This document shows, in pieces, positions 27,427-37,349 of a stretch of DNA of 64,000 nucleotides. The notes under the pieces were generated by a model. The model saw only the letters and a program-made list of their open reading frames with translations. It had not been told where the DNA came from and ran no database searches. The first letter of the stretch is position 1, and every line of letters begins with the position of its first letter. The translations under genes and the position numbers were made by a program. Source of the stretch: Clostridium simiarum (lineage in GTDB: Bacteria > Bacillota > Clostridia > Clostridiales > Clostridiaceae); contig NZ_JAHLQL010000003.1 of assembly GCF_018919175.1 (NCBI RefSeq), forward strand, positions 124,001-188,000, given 5' to 3'.

Positions 27427-29400
27427 ATGGGATTATTAGAAATAAGTATAAAAAATATAAAAAGAAATATAGCAAACTATATACTATATTTTTTATCTTT
27501 AACCTTTATAGTCTTAGTATTCTTTACCTTTTCAAATATCCAATATATAAGTGAATTTCTTACTGAAAGTAATTTTTTTCAGTATTCAAGTCTTTATTTT
27601 AGTTTCATGAACTCAATTTTAATATTTTTTTCTGCATTGTTTTTATGGTACTGTAACTCTTTTTTTATAAAAAAGAGAAGTAAAGAATTTGCCTTATATT
27701 CTGTGTTAGGAGTTAAAAAAAGAACATTAGGGTTTATGGTATTTTTTGAAACCCTTGTAATAGGGTTATTAGCTTTAATTTTGGGACTCCTACTTGGCAT
27801 AGTGTTTTTAAAATTATTTTTAATGATACTATTATCTCTTATGTCATTAAATACTAATAACGCTAGGTTCTATCTATCTTATAGAGCCATCAAACATACG
27901 ACCTATGTATTCTTAATAGTATTTTTGGTTACCTCTATAAAAAACTTTATCTCAATAAAAAGAATTAAGCTCTTACGACTTTTTAAAGGTGATACAACAT
28001 TATTAAAAGAGCCAAAGGCATCAATTTTATTATCAATTTTATTTGTAGCATTAATGGTAAAAGGATATACATCAATAGTTGACTTTTATATAAATGCTAG
28101 TTTAAACCCTGAATCCTTTTTTAAAATATTTAAAGCTTTAGCATATATCACCTTAGCCACTTATGGAATATATTCAACCTTTATTTTGCTTATAGTAAAG
28201 CTTTCTAAAAAAAATAAGTTTCATTACTATAAAAGTGCTAATATGATATCTACTTCCCGTTTATTATATAGATTAAGAAAAAATGCCTTTGCCCTAGCAA
28301 ATATAACTCTACTAATAGCTGGAACTATAATAGCAGTTGGCTCAGCTTTTAGTTATTATCATTATGTTAATCAAAATATACCACTTAAGGAGCCCTTCTC
28401 CTTTTGCTATATTTCTGACGAAACATCCTTTGATAAAGAGATGCGAAACATTATAGAAAAGTATCCTGATAATGGATTACTATCAGAAACTGAAGCTACG
28501 TTTATTCGTGTAAATGGTAACTGGCCTCAGCTTGGTTCCACAGCATTCCAAAAAAGTGATAGTAGATTTTCTGTAATCTCCTTAGATGAATATAAAAAAT
28601 TATCTAATGCATTAGGATTTGAATCTCCTCCTGATTACTTAGAGCATAACGAAGTGTTAATTACAGATATTAACTATTACACTGGTATAGTGAATGATTA
28701 TAAAAAATCAATAATAAGAATAACAAATAATAATAAATCCTATAAAATCGCTGGTTACTATAATAAAAATATTATAAACGACTCTCTAATATCAAGACTT
28801 GTAGTAGTTAACAATAATGAATATAACTCTTTAAAAGAAAATCAGAAAATATATAGATTTAAAGGCTTTTTAGTAAAAAACTCCACAAGTTCTAATGCCT
28901 TAAATAATGAACTGAAAACAAGATTTGATGAAATTATTAAGGAGAATAACTTAACCCCTCCTAATGAACATAATCTTATAGAAAATAATTTTGCCAGTTT
29001 TTATGAAATATATCACGTAAGTGCTCAAGGTTCTGGATCAATTTTGTTTTGTGGAAGCTTTTTAGGGTTTATATTTTTAATTTGTACAGCTAGTATGATT
29101 TTCTTTAAACAACTTTCTGACGCCACAGATGATAAATACGAGTATGATATATTAAGAAATTTAGGCGCTTCAGAAAAGGAGATCAAAAGATGCATAAACA
29201 AGCAGGTAGTATTATTCTTTTTAATTCCTCTTTTCATAGGAGTTTTACATTCTATTCTTATATTAAACTTAATAAGCTTTATAAGCACTATAAATATGTT
29301 TAAACCCATATTTTTCACATTAATCTCTTATACTGTAATTTATTTAGTCTATTGCAAAATAACAATAAATTCATACTATAAAATAATTGAAAGTGAATAA
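27427..29400 (+). CDS. Second BceB-type ABC permease without its own ATPase
   Basis: 657 residues, colinear with the preceding permease: GLLEISIKNIKRNIANYILYF at the N-terminus, about ten membrane helices, a large outside domain (about 310-530) and an FKQLSDATDDKYEYDILRNLGASEKEI stretch near the C-terminus that matches FKQLSEATSDKSNYAILSKIG in the neighbour. The outside domains differ strongly. No ATPase gene is attached, and two terminators separate it from the first transporter. It may share the upstream ATPase. AAAAAGGAG precedes the ATG; a promoter is not obvious. Confidence 0.88.
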   Translation: MGLLEISIKNIKRNIANYILYFLSLTFIVLVFFTFSNIQYISEFLTESNFFQYSSLYFSFMNSILIFFSALFLWYCNSFFIKKRSKEFALYSVLGVKKRTLGFMVFFETLVIGLLALILGLLLGIVFLKLFLMILLSLMSLNTNNARFYLSYRAIKHTTYVFLIVFLVTSIKNFISIKRIKLLRLFKGDTTLLKEPKASILLSILFVALMVKGYTSIVDFYINASLNPESFFKIFKALAYITLATYGIYSTFILLIVKLSKKNKFHYYKSANMISTSRLLYRLRKNAFALANITLLIAGTIIAVGSAFSYYHYVNQNIPLKEPFSFCYISDETSFDKEMRNIIEKYPDNGLLSETEATFIRVNGNWPQLGSTAFQKSDSRFSVISLDEYKKLSNALGFESPPDYLEHNEVLITDINYYTGIVNDYKKSIIRITNNNKSYKIAGYYNKNIINDSLISRLVVVNNNEYNSLKENQKIYRFKGFLVKNSTSSNALNNELKTRFDEIIKENNLTPPNEHNLIENNFASFYEIYHVSAQGSGSILFCGSFLGFIFLICTASMIFFKQLSDATDDKYEYDILRNLGASEKEIKRCINKQVVLFFLIPLFIGVLHSILILNLISFISTINMFKPIFFTLISYTVIYLVYCKITINSYYKIIESE

Positions 29401-29401
29401 T

Positions 29402-29472
29402 AAAAAGAGAAGATATATTCAAGATTTTAAGAAATTTAACTTTTTAAAATCCTGCTTACTTCTTCTCTTTTT
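29402..29472. terminator. Bidirectional terminator between second permease and gapN
   Basis: Outer 12-bp arms AAAAAGAGAAGA (29402-29413) and its complement (29461-29472), with an inner A/T-rich hairpin between. Ends in a T run on the plus strand. Confidence 0.7.
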
Positions 29473-29479
29473 TAATCTA

Positions 29480-30958
29480 TTATTCTACATTATTAAGATT
29501 AAATACTATGGCCTTTGGTCTAGACATAGCCTCTATAGAGTATCTGATTCCTTGTGTTCCCATACCTGAAGACTTAACTCCTAAGAACGGGAAATGGTCT
29601 GGTCCTCTCTCTGGCTTATTGTTTACTTGAACAGTTCCAACTTCTAATTTATTTGCTATATAAAAGGCTTTATCTATGTCTTTTGTAAATACAGAGCTTT
29701 GTAATCCATAATCAGATTCATTTGCTATTTTTATAGCTTCATCTATAGATTTAATTCTTATAATAGGAAGTATAGGTCCAAAAGGCTCTTCCCAAGCAAG
29801 TTTCATGTCTAAAGTGACATTATCATATAAAGTTGGGTATACCAAATTCCCTTCTCTCTTACCACCTACTAAAAGCTCAGCTCCCTTTTTGTTTGCATCT
29901 TCCATAAGACTCATAACAAAATCCGCTGACTTTTCACTTATAAGTGGTGTTACTACTACACCTTCTTCTCTAGGGTCTCCTACTTTTAATTTACTTATCC
30001 TATCCTTTAGCTTTTCAGCCAATTCATCTGCCACAGATTCCATAACTAATATTCTCTTAACTGCGGTGCAACGTTGTCCTGAATAAGAATATGCTCCTGA
30101 CACTATATTATCCACCGCTCTATCTAAATCTGCATCATCTAACACAATTGCAGCATCTTTACCTCCTAATTCTAAAAGCAAAGGCTTCATTGTAGTTATA
30201 CTAGATATATGCTGTCCAACCTCTGTGCTACCTGTAAAATTTATAAAATCAATCTCTTTATGAGTTACACAGTAATCCCCTATTTCGCTTCCTCTTCCTG
30301 TAACAGTGTTTAAAACTCCTTTAGGTAGTCCTGCTATATTAAATACCTCTGCTAGATATAAAGCAGATATACTACCCTGTGTTGGTGGTTTTAATACCAC
30401 TGAATTTCCTGCCATAAGGGCCGGTGCTATCTTAGATACAGATAGATTTACAGGGTAATTAAATGGAGATATAGCAAGCACTACGCCTAAAGGTACCCTT
30501 GTAACAAAAGAGATTTTATTTCTCTTTGTCCCAGGAAAACTATCTCCTGGAATTGTCTCTCCCTCCAAGCTCTTAGCAGCATCTGCAGTAAATCTTATAT
30601 AATCAGCAGTTCTTTCAATCTCAGCCACAGAACTTTTTCTATCCTTTGCAATTTCCATGGTAAGTATTTCAGCCAATTCTCCTGCTTTTTCATATAATAT
30701 ATCCGCTGCTCTATTTAGAATATCTGCTCTTCTATTAACAGGAATCTCTTGCCATAAAAGTTGAGCTTCTTTTGAATTCATTATGGCTTTATCTACTTCT
30801 TCTTTATTCATAGCCTGAACCTTGCCTACAAAGCTATTATCTATAGGGGAGAGAATATCTATATATTTTCCTGTTTCACTTTCTACCCAATGTCCATCAT
30901 AAAGATTTTTATATACATTATTTTTATCTTTTAAATTCATAAATATGTTTTTTTCCAT
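29480..30958 (-). CDS. gapN: NADP-dependent non-phosphorylating glyceraldehyde-3-phosphate dehydrogenase
   Basis: 492 residues of the aldehyde dehydrogenase superfamily. Catalytic Cys in SGQRCTAVKR (about 297) and Glu in LLLELGGKDA (about 263); the FTGSTEVG loop binds the cofactor. The ending FPFLGVKSSGMGTQGIRYSIEAMSRPKAIVFN is characteristic of GapN, which oxidises glyceraldehyde-3-phosphate directly to 3-phosphoglycerate and yields NADPH instead of ATP. In clostridia it is a known NADPH source. It is transcribed alone. The ATG at 30958 follows AAAGGATC. Confidence 0.92.
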   Translation of the reverse strand: MEKNIFMNLKDKNNVYKNLYDGHWVESETGKYIDILSPIDNSFVGKVQAMNKEEVDKAIMNSKEAQLLWQEIPVNRRADILNRAADILYEKAGELAEILTMEIAKDRKSSVAEIERTADYIRFTADAAKSLEGETIPGDSFPGTKRNKISFVTRVPLGVVLAISPFNYPVNLSVSKIAPALMAGNSVVLKPPTQGSISALYLAEVFNIAGLPKGVLNTVTGRGSEIGDYCVTHKEIDFINFTGSTEVGQHISSITTMKPLLLELGGKDAAIVLDDADLDRAVDNIVSGAYSYSGQRCTAVKRILVMESVADELAEKLKDRISKLKVGDPREEGVVVTPLISEKSADFVMSLMEDANKKGAELLVGGKREGNLVYPTLYDNVTLDMKLAWEEPFGPILPIIRIKSIDEAIKIANESDYGLQSSVFTKDIDKAFYIANKLEVGTVQVNNKPERGPDHFPFLGVKSSGMGTQGIRYSIEAMSRPKAIVFNLNNVE

Positions 30959-30999
30959 ATAATTTTGATCCTTTCATGTTTAGATTTAACTTTAAATGG

Positions 31000-31289
31000 C
31001 GTTTTCTGAATGATTAAATTACTAATAAGCAATTATACTATCTATACATTCTTCTTTATCTTTTCACCATTACTAAAAATTATTACATTTTCTATATAAT
31101 CTTTCTATTTATATTAAAGCTTAAAATTTCCATATAAATTTATCACAATTGTCTTTTGATAAATATTATTATATAGTATTTATTTTCACTTTACAAATAA
31201 AATTTTAATGTTGACTTTTTAAAGCTTATAATCTAATATTTTAATTAAATACTTCTATTTAAAACTTAAAATGTTTATTTTAATTTAAT
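31000..31289. other. AT-rich intergenic region upstream of the proS T-box
   Basis: Nothing recognisable beyond runs of A and T. It must hold the divergent promoters of gapN and of the T-box transcript, but no hexamer pair stands out clearly. Confidence 0.4.
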
Positions 31290-31525
31290 ATGTGGCTATG
31301 AAAAGGAATAGTATAAGCATAAACTTCTTTACAGAGAAGAAACTGTGGCTGAAAGGTTTCTAAGAAGATGTTTTGAACCAGCCTTTGAGCCCTGTACCGA
31401 AATTATAGTAGGCTACAGCGGAGTTCTTCCGTTATTGTAAAGAGAGAGTATATCTTTTAATAGACGTACTAATTAGGGTGGTAACGCCGACCTCGGTCCC
31501 TTTATTGGGATTGGGGTCTTTTTTT
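31290..31525 (+). ncRNA. T-box leader of prolyl-tRNA synthetase
   Basis: The leader has the conserved T-box sequence AGGGTGGTAACGCCG (31475-31489), overlapped by a terminator stem (31489-31500 with 31507-31518, then seven T). Upstream are the AGAGA element (about 31332) and a stem I with an apical loop. GAA-CCA at 31375-31380 gives a proline codon CCA as probable specifier. Uncharged tRNA-Pro should pair with it and stabilise the antiterminator, turning on proS when proline runs low. Confidence 0.88.
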
Positions 31526-31564
31526 GTTTTCTTTAAATATTTATTAATATTGGAGGTAAAAAAT

Positions 31565-33001
31565 ATGGGAAAAAATAAAAAATTCGTAGAAGCCATAACT
31601 TCTATGTCTGAAGATTTTGCTAAGTGGTATACAGATATAGTAAAAAAAGCAGAGCTTACTGATTATTCTAGTGTTAAAGGTTGTATGATAATTCGTCCTT
31701 ACGGATATGCTATTTGGGAAAACATTCAAAAAGAACTTGATTCCAGATTTAAAGCTACCGGTCACGAAAATGTTTATATGCCATTATTTATACCTGAAAG
31801 TCTATTGCAAAAGGAAAAGGATCACGTTGAAGGCTTTGCCCCAGAGGTAGCTTGGGTAACTCACGGTGGTGCTGAAGAGTTAACCGAAAAATTATGTGTA
31901 CGTCCAACTTCAGAAACATTATTCTGCGAACATTATGCGAAAATAGTTCAATCTTATAATGATTTACCAAAGCTATATAATCAGTGGTGTTCTGTAGTTA
32001 GATGGGAAAAAACTACCCGTCCATTCTTAAGAACTACTGAATTCTTATGGCAAGAAGGTCACACTGCTCATGCTACAGCTGAAGAAGCTCATGAAGAAAC
32101 TATAAAAATGTTAAATGTGTATGCAGACTTTTGTGAAGAAATCCTTGCAATACCTGTAATTAGAGGACAGAAAACAGAAAAGGAAAAATTTGCCGGAGCA
32201 AAATCTACTTATACAATAGAAAGTTTAATGCATGATGGTAAAGCTCTTCAAAGCGGAACTTCACATAACTTTGGAGATAATTTTGCCAAAGCTTTTGAAA
32301 TTCAATATACAGATAAAAATAGTAAACTTCAATATGTTCATCAAACCTCTTGGGGGGTTACTACAAGACTAATCGGAGCAATCATAATGGTTCACGGAGA
32401 TGATAGTGGGCTTGTGCTACCTCCAAAAGTGGCTCCAACTCAAGTAGTTATAGTTCCTATAGCTCAACATAAAGAAGGAGTTCTTGATAAAGCTAGAGAG
32501 TTAAAAGATAGAATATCTAAAGTTGCTTCTGTAAAACTAGACGACTCAGATAAAATGCCTGGTTGGAAGTTTAATGAATATGAAATGAAAGGTATTCCTG
32601 TTCGTTTAGAGATTGGACCAAAAGATATGGAAAATAATCAAGTTGTCCTTGTACGAAGAGATAACAGAGAAAAAATAGTTGTATCCATAGATGAATTAGA
32701 AAATAAGATAGTAGAATTATTAGATGATATCCAAAATTCTCTTTTTGAAAAAGCAAAAGCCTATAGAGATGAAAAGACTTATTCTACTACAACTATAGAA
32801 GAATTCAAAGAAATTGCAGAAAATAAACCTGGCTTTATAAAAGCTATGTGGTGTGGAGATAGAGCTTGTGAGGAAAAGGTTAAAGAAGTAGCTGGTGCCA
32901 CTTCAAGATGTATTCCTTTTGAACAAGAAAACCTATCTGACAAATGTATCTGCTGTGGCAAAGAAGCTAATCATTTAGTATATTGGGGTAAAGCTTATTA
33001 A
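31565..33001 (+). CDS. proS: Prolyl-tRNA synthetase (archaeal/type 3 form)
   Basis: 478 residues from the ATG at 31565, after TTGGAGG; the frame extends upstream into the T-box, which is not coding. It charges tRNA-Pro. Class II features: [21 protein letters not shown] (motif 1 region), [58 protein letters not shown] written here as landmarks at about 120-180 (motif 2), then an anticodon-binding domain and a C-terminal zinc-like Cys set ([10 protein letters not shown] ... CICCGK). It lacks the editing insertion of the long bacterial ProRS. Controlled by the T-box directly upstream. Confidence 0.95.
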   Translation: MGKNKKFVEAITSMSEDFAKWYTDIVKKAELTDYSSVKGCMIIRPYGYAIWENIQKELDSRFKATGHENVYMPLFIPESLLQKEKDHVEGFAPEVAWVTHGGAEELTEKLCVRPTSETLFCEHYAKIVQSYNDLPKLYNQWCSVVRWEKTTRPFLRTTEFLWQEGHTAHATAEEAHEETIKMLNVYADFCEEILAIPVIRGQKTEKEKFAGAKSTYTIESLMHDGKALQSGTSHNFGDNFAKAFEIQYTDKNSKLQYVHQTSWGVTTRLIGAIIMVHGDDSGLVLPPKVAPTQVVIVPIAQHKEGVLDKARELKDRISKVASVKLDDSDKMPGWKFNEYEMKGIPVRLEIGPKDMENNQVVLVRRDNREKIVVSIDELENKIVELLDDIQNSLFEKAKAYRDEKTYSTTTIEEFKEIAENKPGFIKAMWCGDRACEEKVKEVAGATSRCIPFEQENLSDKCICCGKEANHLVYWGKAY

Positions 33002-33009
33002 AACTAAGT

Positions 33010-33040
33010 TTTAGAGTAATGTGCAGCACATTACTCTAAA
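33010..33040 (+). terminator. Hairpin after proS
   Basis: A perfect 14-bp stem (33010-33023, 33027-33040) with a three-base loop begins nine bases after the stop. There is no U tract, so it may protect the 3' end or slow polymerase rather than terminate by itself. Confidence 0.5.
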
Positions 33041-33150
33041 TTACTTTATAAATATTAATAAGTTAACAATATATTAAATATTTAAAAACTATTAGTAAGA
33101 ATATCAAATTTGTATTAAAATTGTATTACATACTAAAACAACAAACCATA

Positions 33151-33195
33151 TAAAAACTCAGCCTTCACCATAATTTTGGAAAGGCTGAGTTTTTA
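33151..33195. terminator. Bidirectional terminator between proS and the flavodoxin-like reductase
   Basis: A perfect 15-bp stem (33151-33165, 33181-33195) with TTTTTATAT on the plus side and an A run on the other. Confidence 0.85.
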
Positions 33196-33281
33196 TATAG
33201 GTAATACTTAGTGTATCAGCTTTTTATTAAAATGTTGTTGATTCATTAAATTTTAATCTATGATAATTTACAGAGTCTTTT

Positions 33282-33863
33282 CTAAAGTAATTTTTCTATT
33301 TTTTCTTCCGCTTCTTTCAAATAAGATTTTCTTACTTCATCATCTACATGAGGTACAGATCCAAAGAATACCTGGTCTAGTACTTCTAATCCACAGAATG
33401 AGAATATACCTTGTTTATTCATTTTCTTCATAGCATCATGCATACCAGCAGCTTCATACTGGTCATTTGATGTTCCAGAAGTATTAAATGTTATAACTTT
33501 TTTACCTTCTAACAATCCTTGTGGTACTCCGTTTTCATATTTATATGCAAATCCATAGGAGAATACTCTGTCTATATATCCCTTTAATATAGCAGGTTGT
33601 TCAGCCCACCATATAGGATATACAAATGTTATAACATCTGCCCACTCTATATATTCTTGCTCTTCCTTTATATCCTGTGGTATTTGACCTTTTCCAAAGC
33701 TTTCAAAATCCGCTGGAGATAGTACAGGGTTAAAGTTTAATTTATACAAATCTCTTACTTTAGTTTCATTGCCCTTTTCCTCTGATTTTTTTACTATACT
33801 TTCTACAATAGCATTACAAAAACTTTTTGGATTAGGGTGTGCATATACAATTAAATTTTTCAT
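33282..33863 (-). CDS. NAD(P)H-dependent oxidoreductase, flavodoxin-like fold (MdaB/KefF/YwrO type)
   Basis: 193 residues. FMN/FAD-binding flavodoxin-like fold with YAHPNPKSFCNAIVES at the N-terminus, FVYPIWWAEQPAILKGYIDRVF (flavin and quinone site, about 75-100) and FNTSGTSNDQYEA. This family reduces quinones or other acceptors by two electrons. No signal peptide. GGAGG precedes the ATG. It lies downstream of an Old Yellow Enzyme gene on the same strand with a 128-base gap, so the two may serve the same redox-stress task. Confidence 0.9.
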   Translation of the reverse strand: MKNLIVYAHPNPKSFCNAIVESIVKKSEEKGNETKVRDLYKLNFNPVLSPADFESFGKGQIPQDIKEEQEYIEWADVITFVYPIWWAEQPAILKGYIDRVFSYGFAYKYENGVPQGLLEGKKVITFNTSGTSNDQYEAAGMHDAMKKMNKQGIFSFCGLEVLDQVFFGSVPHVDDEVRKSYLKEAEEKIEKLL

Positions 33864-33991
33864 AATTTAAAACCTCCATTACTAATAAAATAAAAACAAG
33901 ATTTTATACAATATTATTTTATTAGTCTTAATTATTAATTTTATTATAGTTTTAATATTTCATTTTGTCAATAATTATTCTTTATTAATAA

Positions 33992-35029
33992 CTAATCAAG
34001 ATTCTTTTTCCACGCCTTTTCATAAGATACACTACTGAACTGAGCTTTAGCCTTCAAAAGCTCAGAAGCTCTATATATCCAATTAGGGTCTCTTAAAAGT
34101 TCTCTGCCTATATAGATCAAATCCGCCCTATTATTTGATATTATTTCTTCAGCAATGAAAGGATCTTTTATTAGGCCACCGCCAATCACCGGCATTCCTG
34201 TAAGCCTTTTTATTTCTTCAGCAAAAATTATTTGGTACCCAGGAAAAGAATGTACAGTTGTAGGGGTCACACCTCCTGAACTTACATCAATTATATCCAA
34301 TAAATCTTTATCTAATAAATTTATTAGATCCGCTAAATCCTTTGGATGGTTACCTTTCTCATCATACTCCTCTGCAGATATTCTTAAAATTAAAGGTTTT
34401 TCTTTTGGCCAAACTTCTCTTATAGCCTTGATTATATCACTTAAAAATCTAACTCTATTTTCTACTGTACCACCATAATGATCTTTTCTGTGATTAGTAA
34501 GCGGTGATAAAAATTGATTTATAAGATAACCATGAGCTCCATGTATTTCTATCACATCAAAACCTACTATGTTAGCCCTATAAGCCGCTTCTCTAAAGCA
34601 GTCAATAACTTCATTTATATCTTTTAAGGTCATCTCTCTTGGACTATGAGATCCTTTAATAAATGGTATAGCAGAAGGAGCTATTATATCTTCACTAGTT
34701 AAAAGGCTTTTTCTTCCACAATGAGAAAGTTGAATTCCTATGGCACATCCTGATTCCTTTGACTTGTATACTATAGATTTTAACCCTTCCATCTGCTTAT
34801 TATTCCAAAGACCTATATCCTTATTTAAGGTTCTCCCTCTTTTTTCTACGGCAGTAGCTTCAATAAGCATTAATCCTAACCCAGTCATTGCTCTACTTAC
34901 ATAATGAATATAATGCCACTCTCTAATGGTTCCATCTTCATTTCCATAATCCATACACATAGGAGCCATAACTATCCTATTATTAAACTTAAAATTTCTT
35001 ACAGAGAATTCTTTAAATAAATTAGCCAT
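33992..35029 (-). CDS. NADH:flavin oxidoreductase, Old Yellow Enzyme family (NamA-like)
   Basis: 345 residues, an FMN TIM barrel. Landmarks: NRIVMAPMCM (N-terminus), QLSHCGRK, FDVIEIHGAHGYLINQFLSP (the HGAHGYL substrate His pair region), NHRKDHYGG, LRISAEEYDE, and the phosphate-binding VIGGGLI and DLIYIGREL stretch. It has no C-terminal iron-sulphur or FAD domain, so it is the short form that reduces activated C=C bonds. GAGGAGGG precedes the ATG. Confidence 0.92.
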   Translation of the reverse strand: MANLFKEFSVRNFKFNNRIVMAPMCMDYGNEDGTIREWHYIHYVSRAMTGLGLMLIEATAVEKRGRTLNKDIGLWNNKQMEGLKSIVYKSKESGCAIGIQLSHCGRKSLLTSEDIIAPSAIPFIKGSHSPREMTLKDINEVIDCFREAAYRANIVGFDVIEIHGAHGYLINQFLSPLTNHRKDHYGGTVENRVRFLSDIIKAIREVWPKEKPLILRISAEEYDEKGNHPKDLADLINLLDKDLLDIIDVSSGGVTPTTVHSFPGYQIIFAEEIKRLTGMPVIGGGLIKDPFIAEEIISNNRADLIYIGRELLRDPNWIYRASELLKAKAQFSSVSYEKAWKKNLD

Positions 35030-35323
35030 TAACTCCCTCCTCTTAAAGAGAAATAAGGATATTTATAAATATTTTTATAGATATAACAACTTATCACTTA
35101 TATTTTAACCTAATTATCATATTTTTAGCAAAATATTCTGAAACTTAAAGTTCTTAAGTTGTTTAAACTAACTATCATCAATTATTAGAATTACTTTCAT
35201 AAATTTATAGAAAAATTTGCTTAAAAAAAATATAATGTAAATATATCCTTTAGCACTTAAAATAAATAAAATCAATCAATGTACAAGTAGCTACATTCGA
35301 TATGCTTAGAAAGGACCTTACCA

Positions 35324-37243
35324 ATGAAAATAAAATCAAAATTAACAACATCATATATTTTACTTATATTTTTCTCTATAGGTTTATTGGGACTTTGGAT
35401 AGGTAATACAGCAAAACATAAAATTAAAAATATAATAATTGAAAAAAACGAACAAGTTTCTGATCTAGTATATAACATATTAAGTGTTCGAAATGATCTT
35501 TTGAATGATAAAGTCTTTAGCGATTTATATTTTGCAGAGAAAGTTATTTCAGACATGGGTCCCCTTAGTATAGTAGAAAACAAATTTAACTATAATGATA
35601 TTGAAATTCCTTCATTATACGCAGGGGATACTCAATTAACCTCAGATAGTCCTATCCTTAAAGAGATAAGCAATTCCACTAGAACTATTGCTTCTTTTTT
35701 AATATTTCAAAATGATAAGCTTATAAGAGTAGCTACTAATTTAAATAGTGAGGATATTATAGGAACTTATATAGATAAAGACTCTGATATATTTCAGAAG
35801 ATCTCAAAAGGTGAAGCTTATTATGGTAGAAATCTTATAGATAACCATTACTACATCACCGGATATAAACCCCTATATATAAATGGACAAATTATAGGTG
35901 CTATAGGTTTAGGCTATGATGAAATAAGTTCTTATGTTCAAGAAGTATTAAATTCTGTTTCAATTGCAGAGAATGGATATGTTTATATAACTACAAAAAA
36001 TGGTGAAGTTATATATCATCCTCACTCAAATATGAAAAATTTTTATAATGAAGCCTTCATAAAAGAAATAATTGAAAATAAAAAGGGTACTATTAAGTAT
36101 AAGTTTAATGGAGTAAAGAAAATTGCTAGTTACACTTATTTCGAACCTATGGGATGGTATATTGTAGCTACTGCAAATTATTATGACTTACTATCTTACT
36201 CAACAAATTTTTTAAGAGGCATTTTTTGTGTAGGTTTAATGATTTTAATTTTAGGCTCTCTTATAGCCATTTTTCTTGCAAATACTATGATTAAACCTTT
36301 GAATAAGTTAAAAAATTATATGGAAATTGCCAGTAAAGGAGACTTATCTGTACATTCAGACATAAGAAATAAAGATGAAATAGGACTTTTATCTAACAGC
36401 TTCAATGAAATGGTAAAAGAAAACAAGAGACTCTTAGAAGAAAGTAGAGAATATGATATATTGAAAAACGAATTTATAGCAAATATGTCTCATGAGCTGA
36501 AGACTCCTCTAAATATAATCTTTTCTACCTCTCAACTATTTTCTTTTTATCTTAAAAATGATGATTTAGAAGAAAGAGATAAGCTTATTAAATACAATGA
36601 CATAATAAGGCAAAATTGCTATAGGCTATTAAGACTAGTTAATAATCTCATAGATATAAATAGAATAGATTCAGGTTTTATGGAAATAAATCTTAAAAAT
36701 GAAAATATAGTAGAAGTAATAGAAAATATAACTTTATCCACCGTTGATTATATAGAAGGAAACGGCAGAGAAATAATCTTCGATACTGATGTAGAAGAAA
36801 AGTTTATGGCCATAGATACTGATAAGATGGAAAGGATAATGCTTAACCTTCTGTCTAATGCCATGAAGTTTACTAATCCTTCCGATAAAATATATGTAGA
36901 CATATTAGATGAGGAATCTGATCTAATCATAAAGGTTAAGGACACAGGCATAGGAATACCCTCAGATAAGTTAAAGTCCATATTTGAAAGATTCAAGCAA
37001 ATAGATCCACTACTCAACAGAAATCATGAAGGTAGCGGCATTGGACTTTCTATAGTGAAATCCCTAGTGGAAATGCATGATGGAATCATTTCTGTAGACA
37101 GTATATACGGAAAAGGCACTTTGTTTACAATAAAACTACCAGTTAGACATGTAAATGAAGATACAACTCTACATAATGATAAATTTTCTTCAGGGGAAAA
37201 TATAGAGAAAATAGAGATTGAGTTTTCTGATATATATAATTAA
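35324..37243 (+). CDS. Orphan Cache-domain sensor histidine kinase, candidate Spo0A kinase
   Basis: 639 residues. Membrane helices at about 9-27 and 292-315 frame an outside Cache-like sensor (about 30-290; SIAENGYVYITTKNGEVIYHP is typical). HAMP follows (MIKPLNKLKNYMEIASKGDLSV), then H-box FIANMSHELKTPLNIIFSTSQLF (His about 389) and ATPase motifs NLLSNAMKFTNP, DTGIGI and GSGIGLSI. No response regulator is near. The kinase core and the tail KIEIEFSDIYN closely match the kinase at 20669-22363, so both probably feed one shared partner. AAAGGACC precedes the ATG; the 294 bases upstream show no other feature. Confidence 0.88.
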   Translation: MKIKSKLTTSYILLIFFSIGLLGLWIGNTAKHKIKNIIIEKNEQVSDLVYNILSVRNDLLNDKVFSDLYFAEKVISDMGPLSIVENKFNYNDIEIPSLYAGDTQLTSDSPILKEISNSTRTIASFLIFQNDKLIRVATNLNSEDIIGTYIDKDSDIFQKISKGEAYYGRNLIDNHYYITGYKPLYINGQIIGAIGLGYDEISSYVQEVLNSVSIAENGYVYITTKNGEVIYHPHSNMKNFYNEAFIKEIIENKKGTIKYKFNGVKKIASYTYFEPMGWYIVATANYYDLLSYSTNFLRGIFCVGLMILILGSLIAIFLANTMIKPLNKLKNYMEIASKGDLSVHSDIRNKDEIGLLSNSFNEMVKENKRLLEESREYDILKNEFIANMSHELKTPLNIIFSTSQLFSFYLKNDDLEERDKLIKYNDIIRQNCYRLLRLVNNLIDINRIDSGFMEINLKNENIVEVIENITLSTVDYIEGNGREIIFDTDVEEKFMAIDTDKMERIMLNLLSNAMKFTNPSDKIYVDILDEESDLIIKVKDTGIGIPSDKLKSIFERFKQIDPLLNRNHEGSGIGLSIVKSLVEMHDGIISVDSIYGKGTLFTIKLPVRHVNEDTTLHNDKFSSGENIEKIEIEFSDIYN

Positions 37244-37266
37244 CTTTTAGTTATGAAAAAGTAATT

Positions 37267-37310
37267 ATCCAGGTTTCTTAAAGATCAGTCTTTAAGAAGC
37301 CTGGATTTCT
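37267..37310 (+). terminator. Terminator after the Cache kinase
   Basis: An 18-bp stem with one wobble (37267-37284, 37289-37306), loop TCAG, followed by TTCTATCTTC. Confidence 0.75.
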
Positions 37311-37349
37311 ATCTTCTTATTTCATTTCCTTATAAACCTATTATATTTT

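Noticed and set aside
31478..31564. Upstream extension of the proS reading frame
   Set aside because: It runs through the T-box terminator; the strong GGAGG site precedes the ATG at 31565.
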